DNA of 64,000 nucleotides from Psychrobacillus sp. FSL K6-4046 (GCF_038624605.1 NZ_CP152020.1:1605312-1669311), one strand, 5' to 3'. Shown: positions 7,265 through 16,200, counted from the stretch's first letter. Made by a program: numbers and translations. Notes: generated from the sequence alone by a model not told the origin.

Positions 7265-9517
7265 TTGTCCATTTTACTTGCTACTCTAGCAGCATTTGAA
7301 TCGACAAGGCTACTAATCTTGTTCGTGCTATTATTCTGTTGGTTTATTTATAGGCAAATTTCGTTAATGTTAACTATTACTATTATTTCTATAGGCTTCT
7401 TTACTTTTTTTTATGTAGATCATATTAATCCAGAAAAGGTCGAACATAACGACGTAAAAACGATTACTTGGACGGATAACTATCGTATTAATGGGAGATT
7501 TATAAGAGGCTTTGCTACTTCAGATACAAACCAAAAGTGGTATGTTCAGCTAAAAATATTAAACGAAGACGATAAAGACTACTTTTCTAATAACTCTTTA
7601 ACTGGTATGGAGTTACAAGTTAAGGTAGAAAAGGCTATAGAAAGACCAACTTCTCATAAATATGCTTTTGACATAGAAAAGTATATAAAGAGTCATGGAG
7701 CTATTGGTCAAATAACCGTTGAAGAATATAAAATGTTAACTCTGAAGACTGGATTTAGTACTTATATGGCTAAACAACGCTTCATACTTAAGCAGCATAT
7801 CCAACTTACTTTTCCAGCAAGCCTCCAAGCAGAAGCAGAGGCTTTACTAATAGGGAGCAGAGAAAGTTTGCCTCTAGATCTTCAGGATGCATATCTGACA
7901 CTAGGTATCACTCACTTATTTGCAATCTCTGGTTTACATGTGGCATTAGTAGTTATGCTGCTCTATGAAGTAATGGTGCGTCTAGGTGTGAGAAGAGAAA
8001 CCGCAAATTGGCTTCTAATTTTAGCATTACCCTTATACGGATTTATTGCAGGAGGAGCTCCCTCGGTGTGGAGAGCTGTATCTGTAACAGAAATTTTGTT
8101 GATCAGTAGTCTAATAAAAAATAAGTTAATCATATCAGATGCATTTTCTTTAAGTTTCATTTTATTTTTGTTTTCCTCTCCTTGGGTTGTTTATCAAACA
8201 GGCTTCCAATTATCCTACTTAGCTGCATTTTCACTTATATTTTCCTCAAGCTTGTTAAGATTAAGCAATAATCCTTTAGCTCAGTCCTTTCTTATTACAG
8301 CTATTTGTCAGCTGATGGTATACCCTCTCTTAATCTATCAATTTTATGAGATTTCTCTTTCTTCTTTTTTAGCCAACCTTTTGTTTGTTCCTCTATTTTC
8401 ATTTGTTATACTACCAATTAATATTTTTATGCTCCCGTTGACTTTTCTTTCTCCCATAATCAGCAATATTTTCTTTCGAATCTATGAGCCACTACGAATT
8501 TGGCTAGATGATTTCATCATTTTTTTAGGTGCATTGCCATTTCAAATGTGGAATCCTGGACAGCCTGAGCTTTGGTTAGTCGTGATGGCTTATATAAGTA
8601 TTTTTACTTTTTTCATTTTAGTAGAGAACAAATGTAAGGTTTCTCTATCACTCTGCATTCTTTTTGTACCAATCGTTATACTCCATTTATCTCCCTATTT
8701 TGATACTAAGACTAGAATAACTTATTTAAACGTAGGGCAAGGGGACTCTATTCTTATCGAAATGCCGAAAAGGGAGAAGGTTATTTTAATTGATGCTGGT
8801 GGTTTATTAAGATTTGATCAGGAAGAATGGATGGAAAACAAAAATGTGTATGAGGTTGGTAGACAAGTCGTCGTCCCTTTTTTAAAAGGGAGAGGTATCA
8901 GTAAAATTGACGTAATGATTTTATCTCACGCCGATGCAGACCATATGGAGGGAGCAGAGGAAATTCTTCAAGAGATAAAAGTTGAGGAAGTACATATTAC
9001 TCCAGGTTCTTATGAAGAAGATGCTATGACAGATTTAAGAGAAGAAATTAATAAGCAAAGAATCTCAGTTTTTGAGAAAGGGGCGGGAGAAGTGATTGAG
9101 TCGTCCTATTATCAGCTTATTTATTTATATCCAAAGGATGTAAACTATGAAGGGAATGATGATTCTTTAGTGCTTTCTATGGAAAATGCATATTTTAGAG
9201 GGTTGTTTATAGGAGATTTAGAGAGCAAAGGAGAGCAAGTGTTAGCTACAGAGTATTCCAAGCAGATTGAGGGACAAACCATACTTAAGCTTGGCCACCA
9301 TGGAAGTAAAACTTCTAGTACGCAGCTTTTTTTGGAGAGAGCTAATCCTAAATTTGCCATAGTTTCTGCCGGGTTGAATAACCGTTATGGACATCCGCAC
9401 CCTGAAGTTGTAGAGCGTCTTAACAAATTGGACATACCCTATTTTCAAACAGGGAAGGATGGGTCTATTGAGGTTATAATAACGAAAAAAGGGGAAGTAA
9501 CTATTTTTCCACATTAG
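7265..9517 (+). CDS. comEC: DNA uptake channel ComEC
   Basis: Polytopic membrane channel carrying single-stranded DNA across the membrane. Hydrophobic helices at the N-terminus are followed by an OB-like segment, then the Competence domain with many helices (about 200-480). A C-terminal metallo-beta-lactamase-like domain shows SHADADHMEG near residue 557 and GHHGSKTSS near 681, the presumed nuclease. 750 residues, near the family norm. The TTG at 7265 has no convincing ribosome binding site, so translation may depend on ribosomes finishing comEB; a GGAGG at 7232-7236 is too far upstream. Confidence 0.93.
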   Translation: MSILLATLAAFESTRLLILFVLLFCWFIYRQISLMLTITIISIGFFTFFYVDHINPEKVEHNDVKTITWTDNYRINGRFIRGFATSDTNQKWYVQLKILNEDDKDYFSNNSLTGMELQVKVEKAIERPTSHKYAFDIEKYIKSHGAIGQITVEEYKMLTLKTGFSTYMAKQRFILKQHIQLTFPASLQAEAEALLIGSRESLPLDLQDAYLTLGITHLFAISGLHVALVVMLLYEVMVRLGVRRETANWLLILALPLYGFIAGGAPSVWRAVSVTEILLISSLIKNKLIISDAFSLSFILFLFSSPWVVYQTGFQLSYLAAFSLIFSSSLLRLSNNPLAQSFLITAICQLMVYPLLIYQFYEISLSSFLANLLFVPLFSFVILPINIFMLPLTFLSPIISNIFFRIYEPLRIWLDDFIIFLGALPFQMWNPGQPELWLVVMAYISIFTFFILVENKCKVSLSLCILFVPIVILHLSPYFDTKTRITYLNVGQGDSILIEMPKREKVILIDAGGLLRFDQEEWMENKNVYEVGRQVVVPFLKGRGISKIDVMILSHADADHMEGAEEILQEIKVEEVHITPGSYEEDAMTDLREEINKQRISVFEKGAGEVIESSYYQLIYLYPKDVNYEGNDDSLVLSMENAYFRGLFIGDLESKGEQVLATEYSKQIEGQTILKLGHHGSKTSSTQLFLERANPKFAIVSAGLNNRYGHPHPEVVERLNKLDIPYFQTGKDGSIEVIITKKGEVTIFPH

Positions 9518-9521
9518 AATA

Positions 9522-9561
9522 GAGAAAAGGGTCTTGTCTATATACTAGACAAAACCCTTCT
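9522..9561. terminator. Bidirectional terminator between comEC and yqzM
   Basis: A stem of about 17 pairs (9522-9540 with 9545-9561; core AAGGGT and TTGTCTA) with a four-base loop lies between the convergent genes. A-rich and T-rich stretches in the arms suit termination in both directions, though the terminal T-runs are short. Confidence 0.75.
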
Positions 9562-9567
9562 CATGAA

Positions 9568-9702
9568 TTATCGAGCAAGAAACTCAATAACTACTGCAAT
9601 TACAAACATAATTGTAAAAAATCCAAAGGAGACTACAAAGCCTACGCCAGAATCGATCGCGTCATTACGCTTCGACTGTACATTTTGCTCAAATTCATTC
9701 AT
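9568..9702 (-). CDS. yqzM: Small membrane protein YqzM
   Basis: 44-residue protein with a polar N-terminus (MNEFEQNVQSKRNDAID) and one membrane helix (about residues 20-41). It matches the YqzM family found between comEC and holA in Bacillus; function unknown. The frame is open further upstream, but the ATG at 9702 has a GGAGGGG ribosome binding site at ideal spacing and matches the known small protein. It is convergent with comEC. Confidence 0.87.
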   Translation of the reverse strand: MNEFEQNVQSKRNDAIDSGVGFVVSFGFFTIMFVIAVVIEFLAR

Positions 9703-9856
9703 TGTTACCCCTCCTATTTCCACATAATTATATAGGATAGCGAAAAAAAAATCTACATACAAACTTTTCTTTTTCAGTATTAATACATATTGTCACAAAG
9801 TTTTCACTACAATTGCGTTATAATAAATATACTAATGATGAGCAAGGAGATTCAAA

Positions 9857-10861
9857 ATGATTTCAGAAAAATGGATGCAAATCTCTAATGGTAAAATATC
9901 AAACGTCTATTTATTATATGGCACGGAAGCTTATTTTATCGAAGAAACAATAAAAAAATTAAAGAATAAACTCGAAGAAGATGGAGAGGCAGAAGTCATT
10001 TACTTCGATCTAGAAGAAAAAAATATTGAACATGTCATTTACGAGGCAGACACACTTCCTTTTTTCTCTGAGAAAAAGTTAATAATCGCAAAAAATGCAT
10101 TTTTCTTAAAAGCCTCGGAAAAAGGCAAAGAAAAAATTGTTCACGATACAGCTCTACTAGAAAGTTGGCTTAAAGATCCTTCTTCTACTGCCATTGTTGT
10201 GTTTGTAGCACCTTATGAAAAGCTGGATGAGCGCAAAAAGATAACAAAGGCAATAAAGCAAACAGCAAATGTGATTGAAGCTGCGGGTCTACAAATTCAT
10301 GACTTAAAAAGCTGGGTGTTACATGAAGTTTCAAATGAAGGAAAAACGATTACAGATGAAGGTGTTGAACGACTAATTGAAAGTGGAGGAACAAATTTAG
10401 TTCACCTAAGAACAGAAATTGCTAAAATTTCGACATATATTGGAGAAGAGAATGAGATTGATGCAGATACCGTCAAATCTTTACTTGTTAGAACGCTAGA
10501 GGAGGACGTTTTCACTTTAGGGAACGCGTATTTATCTGGACGAAAGAGTGAAGCAATGGCGATTTATCATGATTTACTTAAGCGTAAGGAAGATCCTTTG
10601 AAGCTAAATGCCTTGATCGCTTCTCAAGTGCGATTAATGATTCAGGTGAGTCATCTAAAGAAAAAAGGCTATCATGCGCAACAAATTGCGTCTCAATTAA
10701 AAGTGCACCCTTACAGAGTAAAATTACTATTCGACAATCCACTGTTACATCAAGAGGAAAAGCTCTTAAATACATTAAATGATTTGGCTACAGTAGATTT
10801 GCAGTTAAAGTCCTTGAATACAAATAGAGACCGTATTCTTGAATTATTTTTGTTAAAATAA
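9857..10861 (+). CDS. holA: DNA polymerase III delta subunit
   Basis: Clamp-loader subunit that opens the beta clamp. An AAA+-like N-terminal domain without a working P-loop, a lid domain and a C-terminal helical collar are expected. The start ISNVYLLYGTEAYFIEE and the collar segment KRKEDPLKLNALIASQVRLM (near 241) are typical of the family (yqeN in B. subtilis). 334 residues. The ATG follows a GGAG ribosome binding site, and a TATAAT is present at 9819-9824. Confidence 0.94.
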   Translation: MISEKWMQISNGKISNVYLLYGTEAYFIEETIKKLKNKLEEDGEAEVIYFDLEEKNIEHVIYEADTLPFFSEKKLIIAKNAFFLKASEKGKEKIVHDTALLESWLKDPSSTAIVVFVAPYEKLDERKKITKAIKQTANVIEAAGLQIHDLKSWVLHEVSNEGKTITDEGVERLIESGGTNLVHLRTEIAKISTYIGEENEIDADTVKSLLVRTLEEDVFTLGNAYLSGRKSEAMAIYHDLLKRKEDPLKLNALIASQVRLMIQVSHLKKKGYHAQQIASQLKVHPYRVKLLFDNPLLHQEEKLLNTLNDLATVDLQLKSLNTNRDRILELFLLK

Positions 10862-10938
10862 TGGCATCTGGTTTGAAAGATTAACTTGTCAGTTCGACGA
10901 GGGAGTATAAGGAATTATTTTTAAGACAAAAATAATAG

Positions 10939-10971
10939 AGAGCTTGGAAATTGTTCTCCAAGCTCTTTTTC
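10939..10971 (+). terminator. Rho-independent terminator of holA
   Basis: Perfect 10-bp stem AGAGCTTGGA (10939-10948) with TCCAAGCTCT (10957-10966), an 8-base loop and a following T-run. Confidence 0.88.
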
Positions 10972-11015
10972 TATTCCTGAAACTTCTTAGAAAATATGAT
11001 TTAATGAAAAAAAAT

Positions 11016-11050
11016 AAAGACTGACCGAGTTTGACATCGGAACAGTCTTT
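11016..11050 (-). terminator. Terminator of rpsT
   Basis: Stem AAAGACTG (11016-11023) with CAGTCTTT (11043-11050), extended by CCGA/TCGG. A-rich on the left, giving a T-run for the minus strand; the right flank has a T-run for the plus strand, so it may act both ways. Confidence 0.85.
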
Positions 11051-11055
11051 TTTAT

Positions 11056-11304
11056 TTACGCTTTTTTCATTAATTGAGCTTTCTTACGAGAAGCTGCGTT
11101 TTTATGAATTAAACCTTTAGAAGCTGCTTTTTCAACTTGTTGAATCGCAGTTTTAATAAGTTCTTTTGCGTTTTCATCGTTATTAAGTGCAGCAGTGTCA
11201 GCTTTTTTGACAGCAGTACGCATAGCTGATTTTGCCTTTGCATTTTGAGTGTTTAAAGTCTCATTTTTCTTAACACGTTTGATTGCAGATTTAATGTTTG
11301 GCAT
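11056..11304 (-). CDS. rpsT: 30S ribosomal protein S20
   Basis: Primary 16S rRNA-binding protein of the small subunit. 82 residues, basic, all helical, starting [15 protein letters not shown]. The frame can be read from a GTG at 11313, but that GTG is part of the AGGAGGTG ribosome binding site, so the ATG at 11304 is the start. The gene lies opposite to its neighbours, between holA and gpr, as in B. subtilis. It has its own terminator. Confidence 0.96.
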   Translation of the reverse strand: MPNIKSAIKRVKKNETLNTQNAKAKSAMRTAVKKADTAALNNDENAKELIKTAIQQVEKAASKGLIHKNAASRKKAQLMKKA

Positions 11305-11463
11305 ACCTTTCACCTCCTAGTAAGGTCTGAGATGATACATTTTGTTGGTAACTGAATTTATACAACAAGCATTATTTTAACAAACGAAAAAACAAATTGC
11401 AATATATAAATGCAAAGAATATTTACTTGACACTTTGAACAAACTATTTCAGAGGTGATAATT

Positions 11464-12474
11464 ATGTGGGGAAGAACTGATTTAATCGATGAATCGGATG
11501 AAATGGTAAAGCACCGATCGGAAAATCAAAAAGATACATTGGCAAAATCAAAAGGTATAAAATTTGAGGAATCAAGGAATGGAGCCGTATTGGTTACATC
11601 GATCGAAGTGGATGCAGAAGGGGAGAAACAAATAGGTAAAAAACAAGGGAAATACATTACCTTGACCGATCTAACCTTAAGTCCAGATGATGAGAAGAGC
11701 TTTGAGAATATTGCCAGGGCCTTTGTCGACCATCTTCGGAATATGCATCAAGAAATTAAACTCACAGATCAATCTAAAATATTAATCATTGGACTTGGAA
11801 ATGCAACTATTACTCCTGATGCAATTGGTCCCAAGGCAATCGAGTATCTTCAAAATTCATCCTTGACCAACAATGAACGAGTAAAGGTAGTTATGTATGC
11901 GCCGGGTGTTACTGGTCAGACTGGTTTCGAAACTAGCGATTTTGTTAGTGCGATTAGTGAAGCATTTCAACCTGATTTAATTATAGTGATGGATGCTCTT
12001 GCTGCAAGGAATAGCGAACGTTTATGTAAGACAATCCAAATAACTAATACAGGTATTCATCCAGGGTCAGGAGTAGGTAACCAGCGTAAGGAAATTTCTA
12101 AAGAGGTATATAATGTGCCGGTTACTGCAATTGGTATACCTATGGTGGTAGATGGACCTGTATTATATGCAGATGCGGTAGAGCAGGTTATTCATCATGT
12201 TGCAGCACGTGTAGAGGAAAAAGGGAAACCTTCCTCTGCCTTAGCAGTTACTCCTATGGTTTCTAATAAGACGAACATTGATAAAAAGGTCCTACAGCCT
12301 ATCTTTGGTGAATGGGTTGGCTGGTCAACTGATGAAAAAAGAAAATTATTTGAGGAAGTATTTGTTGGAAAAAATCCATCCTTATTTGTTACGCCAAAGG
12401 AAACAGATTTATGGGTGGAACAGTATGCTTACATGCTTTCTACGGGTATTGAAACCTGGCTTGTAAGTAAATAA
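11464..12474 (+). CDS. gpr: Germination protease GPR
   Basis: Spore endopeptidase that degrades small acid-soluble proteins at germination. 336 residues, family-typical. The conserved N-terminal propeptide region (MWGRTDLIDESDEM) ends in a segment that is processed autocatalytically in known GPRs. Conserved core segments include GLGNATITPDAIGPKA and APGVTGQTGFET. A GTG at 11455 is in frame, but it lies inside the AGAGGTGAT ribosome binding site; ATG 11464 has the right spacing. Expression should be forespore-specific, but a convincing sigma-G promoter was not identified by eye. Confidence 0.94.
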   Translation: MWGRTDLIDESDEMVKHRSENQKDTLAKSKGIKFEESRNGAVLVTSIEVDAEGEKQIGKKQGKYITLTDLTLSPDDEKSFENIARAFVDHLRNMHQEIKLTDQSKILIIGLGNATITPDAIGPKAIEYLQNSSLTNNERVKVVMYAPGVTGQTGFETSDFVSAISEAFQPDLIIVMDALAARNSERLCKTIQITNTGIHPGSGVGNQRKEISKEVYNVPVTAIGIPMVVDGPVLYADAVEQVIHHVAARVEEKGKPSSALAVTPMVSNKTNIDKKVLQPIFGEWVGWSTDEKRKLFEEVFVGKNPSLFVTPKETDLWVEQYAYMLSTGIETWLVSK

Positions 12475-12492
12475 GTCGTTCTAAAAATCCTT

Positions 12493-12520
12493 CTCTTCTC
12501 ATACGATTGTGTGAGGAGAG
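12493..12520 (+). promoter_or_regulatory. Hairpin covering the spoIIP ribosome binding site
   Basis: CTCTTCTCA (12493-12501) pairs with TGAGGAGAG (12512-12520), nine pairs with one G-U, around a 10-base loop. The right arm contains AGGAGAG, the likely spoIIP ribosome binding site. No T-run follows, so it is not a good terminator. Confidence 0.45.
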
Positions 12521-12528
12521 TGGAACCT

Positions 12529-13383
12529 ATGACTAATACGTTAAAGAAGCTAACTACGATTTTATTACTCTTATTTTTGGCGCCTATTATTATTGCAACA
12601 GTCCAAACACCTCTAAGCATGGACGCAACAACTGAAAAAGCAGTAGAAAAGAAAAAAGAGGATATCCCAGTTGTTTATGCGGCACAAATTGAAACACCGC
12701 CGGTAACTGAGACCGAAACTGAAACTGAAACGGAAGCTATAGCCGATCCGGTAGCAGAAATTTTGCAACCGCCAAGAAAAGCTTTCGTGTACTTTACCCA
12801 TTGGCAAGAAGCTTTTAAACCAATATTAGCTGCCAGCGGAGAAAAAATTGAAATCTATCATCCAGAAAAAAATATTACTAATTTTCAAGAGCAAATTACT
12901 GCTCAGTTTGCTTTTCATAATGTAGAAACTGATTTTCTAACAAGCGACAATCCACATGGTACAAAAGATTATCACTCGGTTAGACCTCTAGTCCAGAAAG
13001 CCTTATCTCAAAACAATTATGATATTGTACTAGACATTCACCGAGACTCTGCAAAAGCAAAAGTGACTACGTTAAAAGTTGGAGAAGAGAGCTATGCAAA
13101 AATCATGCTTGTTGTAGGCGGCGAGCATGCGAACTATAAATGGAATGAGCAACTAGCTAATAAACTATCGGAACAAATGAATACAATAGTGCCAGGTATA
13201 TCAAGAGGCGTTTTCTTGAAAACTGGAAAAGGTGTAGATGGAGTCTACAATCAAGACCTAAATAAAAACACTATACTTATTGAATTAGGTGGCATTGACA
13301 GTACAGAAGTCGAACTAAATAGGACAATTGCAATCTTAGCGAAAGCAGTTTCAAATGTTTTTGATCAACAAAATGCATCCTAA
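12529..13383 (+). CDS. spoIIP: Stage II sporulation protein P
   Basis: Cell wall amidase/endopeptidase of the DMP engulfment machine. An N-terminal membrane anchor (about residues 10-25) is followed by a low-complexity linker with a (Thr-Glu) repeat (about 60-70). The SpoIIP catalytic domain then starts at VYFTHWQEAFKPIL and includes HGTKDYHSVRPLV and LDIHRDSA, with metal-ligand histidines. 284 residues, shorter than the roughly 400-residue B. subtilis protein because the region between anchor and domain is short. ATG 12529 is preferred over upstream GTG 12511 because of AGGAGA at 12514-12519. Confidence 0.88.
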   Translation: MTNTLKKLTTILLLLFLAPIIIATVQTPLSMDATTEKAVEKKKEDIPVVYAAQIETPPVTETETETETEAIADPVAEILQPPRKAFVYFTHWQEAFKPILAASGEKIEIYHPEKNITNFQEQITAQFAFHNVETDFLTSDNPHGTKDYHSVRPLVQKALSQNNYDIVLDIHRDSAKAKVTTLKVGEESYAKIMLVVGGEHANYKWNEQLANKLSEQMNTIVPGISRGVFLKTGKGVDGVYNQDLNKNTILIELGGIDSTEVELNRTIAILAKAVSNVFDQQNAS

Positions 13384-13385
13384 CA

Positions 13386-13444
13386 TTGATGTATCGCTTG
13401 TTCACTGCTATAATTCATAATAGTTTAATTAGGAGTGAACAAGC
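13386..13444 (+). promoter_or_regulatory. lepA promoter with flanking 11-bp inverted repeat
   Basis: TTGATG (13386-13391), a 17-base spacer and TATAAT (13409-13414) form a good sigma-A promoter. GCTTGTTCACT (13396-13406) within the spacer is perfectly inverted as AGTGAACAAGC (13434-13444), which sits between the GGAG of lepA and its ATG. A transcript starting at this promoter (about 13421) would lack the left arm; a read-through transcript from spoIIP would have both. Confidence 0.6.
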
Positions 13445-15274
13445 ATGAATAATGAAGAGAGACTGGCACGACAGAAAAAGATACGAAACTTTTCTATAAT
13501 CGCCCATATAGATCATGGGAAGTCAACGCTTGCTGACCGTATTTTAGAAAAAACAAAGACGTTAACATCTAGAGAAATGAAAGACCAATTGTTAGACTCT
13601 ATGGATCTTGAAAGAGAACGTGGAATTACAATTAAATTAAATGCAGTTCAGCTAAAGTATTTGGCACAAGATGGGGAAGAATATATTTTCCATTTAATCG
13701 ATACTCCTGGACATGTCGATTTTACTTATGAGGTATCTAGAAGCTTAGCAGCCTGTGAAGGTGCTATTTTAGTTGTTGATGCTGCACAAGGAATTGAGGC
13801 ACAAACGTTAGCTAACGTTTATCTTGCATTAGATAACGATTTAGAGATTTTACCAGTTATCAATAAAATTGATTTACCTGCAGCTGATCCAGAGCGTGTA
13901 AAAAAAGAAGTGGAAGAAGTAATTGGTTTAGATGCTTCAGAAGCTGTTCATGCCTCAGCAAAAGCTGGTATTGGTATAGAAGAAATTTTAGAGCAAATCG
14001 TGGAAAAAGTTCCTGCGCCAACTGGTGATCCAGAAGCACCTTTAGAAGCATTGATTTTTGACTCATTATTTGATCCATACCGTGGTGTAATTGTTTATAT
14101 TCGAATTATGCAAGGAACCGTAAAACCTGGAGATCGCATTAAAATGATGTCTTCGGGCAAAGAATTTGATGTTGTAGAAACAGGGGTCTTCACACCTAGA
14201 ACTACTCAACGTGATGAATTGACTGTCGGAGATGTTGGTTTCTTAACAGCCTCTATGAAGGATGTTGGCGATTCGAGTGTTGGGGATACTATTACTTTGG
14301 CGAATAATCCGGCACAAGTGGCATTAGCGGGTTACCGTAAGATGAATCCAATGGTGTTCTGTGGATTGTACCCAATTGATAACTCTAAATATAATGATCT
14401 TCGAGATGCATTAGAAAAACTGCAGCTAAATGACTCTGCACTAGAGTTTGAACCTGAATCTTCCCAAGCCCTAGGTTTTGGATATCGCTGTGGCTTCCTT
14501 GGATTGCTCCATATGGAGATTATTCAAGAACGTATCGAGCGTGAATTTAAAATTGATCTTATTACGACAGCACCAAGCGTTATCTATAATGTAAAGTTGA
14601 CTAGTGGAGAGACTTTAAAAGTTGATAATCCTTCTATGATGCCAGACGTTCAAAAGGTAGACGCAATAGAGGAGCCTTATGTTAAAGCCTCTATCATGGT
14701 TCCAGAGGATTATGTTGGATCTGTTATGGAGCTTTGCCAACGTAAGCGTGGTAACTTCATCACAATGGATTATTTATCTTCTGCTCGTGTAAATATTATC
14801 TATGAAATTCCACTATCCGAGATCGTCTATGATTTCTTTGATTCATTAAAATCCAGCACTAAGGGTTATGCTTCCTTTGACTACGAACTTATCGGTTACA
14901 AGGAATCTAAACTACAAAAGATGGATATTTTATTGAACGGGGAAAAAGTAGATGCTTTAAGCTTTATCGTGCACAGAGATTTTGCATACGAGCGCGGGAA
15001 GCTTATTGTTGAAAAACTAAAAGCACTAATTCCGAGACAGCAGTTTGAGGTACCAGTTCAAGCAGCAGTCGGACAAAAAATTATTGCACGATCTACGATT
15101 AAATCCATGGGTAAAAACGTTTTAGCTAAATGTTACGGGGGAGATATCTCACGTAAACGTAAACTTCTTGAAAAACAAAAAGAAGGTAAGAAACGTATGA
15201 AACAAGTAGGTTCTGTAGAAGTACCTCAAGAAGCGTTTATGGCAGTCCTTAAAATGGATGAGCCGAATAAATAA
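13445..15274 (+). CDS. lepA: Elongation factor 4 (LepA)
   Basis: Ribosome-associated GTPase acting in translation/initiation under stress. The G domain shows AHIDHGKST near residue 20, DTPGHVDF near 84 and NKIDLP near 139. Elongation-factor domains II, III and V and the LepA-specific C-terminal domain follow. 609 residues, standard. It is transcribed from its own promoter and closed by a terminator. Confidence 0.97.
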   Translation: MNNEERLARQKKIRNFSIIAHIDHGKSTLADRILEKTKTLTSREMKDQLLDSMDLERERGITIKLNAVQLKYLAQDGEEYIFHLIDTPGHVDFTYEVSRSLAACEGAILVVDAAQGIEAQTLANVYLALDNDLEILPVINKIDLPAADPERVKKEVEEVIGLDASEAVHASAKAGIGIEEILEQIVEKVPAPTGDPEAPLEALIFDSLFDPYRGVIVYIRIMQGTVKPGDRIKMMSSGKEFDVVETGVFTPRTTQRDELTVGDVGFLTASMKDVGDSSVGDTITLANNPAQVALAGYRKMNPMVFCGLYPIDNSKYNDLRDALEKLQLNDSALEFEPESSQALGFGYRCGFLGLLHMEIIQERIEREFKIDLITTAPSVIYNVKLTSGETLKVDNPSMMPDVQKVDAIEEPYVKASIMVPEDYVGSVMELCQRKRGNFITMDYLSSARVNIIYEIPLSEIVYDFFDSLKSSTKGYASFDYELIGYKESKLQKMDILLNGEKVDALSFIVHRDFAYERGKLIVEKLKALIPRQQFEVPVQAAVGQKIIARSTIKSMGKNVLAKCYGGDISRKRKLLEKQKEGKKRMKQVGSVEVPQEAFMAVLKMDEPNK

Positions 15275-15283
15275 TATTAGTTT

Positions 15284-15318
15284 GCCATGGAGAGGTTTTT
15301 AAACCCTCCATGGCTTTT
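15284..15318 (+). terminator. Terminator of lepA
   Basis: GCCATGGA (15284-15291) pairs with TCCATGGC (15307-15314), extended by GG/CC towards the loop, followed by TTTTATTT. Confidence 0.85.
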
Positions 15319-15360
15319 ATTTGTTTAGGAAATTATAAAACTCGGACCTATTGAGAAATT

Positions 15361-15610
15361 GATGTCTAGCTCCACCGCCTTGCCCCTCGGGGTCAAATGG
15401 ATAAAAGCTCCGGTGGCTGGGGTACTGCCTCCTCGCTTTTCCCCATTTGCCTGTCGGGGCAGGGATAGGCGGTTTCGCTTTTCTAGATGTCTAGCTCCAC
15501 CGCCTTGCCCCTCGGGGTCAAATGGATAAAAGCTCCGGTGGCTGGGGAACTGCCTCCTCGCTTTTCTCCATTTGCCTGTCGGGGCAGACATAGGCGGTTT
15601 CGCTTTTCTT
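15361..15610. repeat. Two tandem copies of a 125-bp structured repeat
   Basis: Copy 1 is 15361-15485 and copy 2 is 15486-15610, in exact register, differing at five bases by direct comparison. Each unit begins GATGTCTAGCTCCACCGCC and contains several internal inverted pairs: CCACCG/CGGTGG, TGCCCC/GGGGCA, CAAATGG/CCATTTG and CCCC-TCG-GGGG. It is richer in G+C than its surroundings. It resembles the CTAGCTCCAGCGCC-type intergenic repeats I recall from Bacillaceae genomes. Any open frame across it is a by-product of the repeat. Confidence 0.85.
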
Positions 15611-15611
15611 A

Positions 15612-15950
15612 TTATCGAGAAGTTTCTTGAAATTCAATATTAACTAATTTGCCTGTTTCCGTTGTATATTTAATATTTATAAAAACTCCAAATTCCTTAT
15701 TGCCATCCTTCATCCACAATTTAAACCTTTCAATGGTTGAATCCTCTTTTGTTTCACTTCCTATATGCAAGTAGTCAATAATAGTCGCATTTGGATATTT
15801 AGTTTGTGTCTCCTTTACCGCTAGCTTTCCCCATTTCGCATATGCTGGAACTTGGTCTTGAGCATATGTGCTTGAATACATATTCATGGACACAGTGGTT
15901 GCTAACATACATATACCTATGGCTATAAACACTTTTTTAATCATCTTCAT
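15612..15950 (-). CDS. Secreted DUF3889 protein, YqzG-like
   Basis: 112 residues with a signal peptide (positively charged start, hydrophobic stretch to about residue 25, likely cleavage after YAQ). A small domain follows with AKWGKLAVKETQTKYPNA and KEFGVFINIKY, which resembles B. subtilis YqzG (DUF3889). Function unknown. An AAAGGAGATGG ribosome binding site precedes the ATG. The stop codon lies two bases from the 125-bp repeat, so the repeat forms its 3' flank and may serve as its terminator. Confidence 0.72.
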   Translation of the reverse strand: MKMIKKVFIAIGICMLATTVSMNMYSSTYAQDQVPAYAKWGKLAVKETQTKYPNATIIDYLHIGSETKEDSTIERFKLWMKDGNKEFGVFINIKYTTETGKLVNIEFQETSR

Positions 15951-16039
15951 ACCATCTCCTTTTCTTTAAGATGGTTATCTTGCTTAAAATCATTCCAACT
16001 TAATAAATAAATCGGAAAACCCTGTGTAATTTCAATAGT

Positions 16040-16068
16040 TTGAAGGAACATGAATTATAAGCTATAAT
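16040..16068 (+). promoter_or_regulatory. Sigma-A promoter of hemW
   Basis: TTGAAG (16040-16045), 17-base spacer, TATAAT (16063-16068). Transcription from about 16075 would give a leader of about 125 bases before hemW. Confidence 0.75.
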
Positions 16069-16137
16069 TTATGTAGGTAATTACGGAAAACAGTATTCAA
16101 ATTAGTGCAATATTTGATGCTTGATAAATAACTAGGA

Positions 16138-16162
16138 GAAGGAGGCACTATTTGCCTCCTTC
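16138..16162 (+). terminator. Hairpin in the hemW leader, possible attenuator
   Basis: Perfect 10-bp stem GAAGGAGGCA (16138-16147) with TGCCTCCTTC (16153-16162) and a 5-base loop, followed by a T-rich but broken tract (TTCGTATTTAT). It lies between the promoter at 16040-16068 and the hemW start, so it would act as a leader attenuator if it terminates. Confidence 0.55.
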
Positions 16163-16200
16163 TTCGTATTTATAAAAGAACGTAGAAAGAAGGCTTATTA

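Noticed and set aside
11330-11450. Sigma-G promoter for gpr
   Set aside because: CATTATTTTA with an upstream TGAATT was considered but spacing and -10 do not fit the consensus well enough.
15325-15591. 88-codon minus-strand frame with internally repeated amino acids
   Set aside because: It lies entirely in the 125-bp tandem repeat region; the repeated peptide is a by-product of the DNA repeat, and no ribosome binding site is present.
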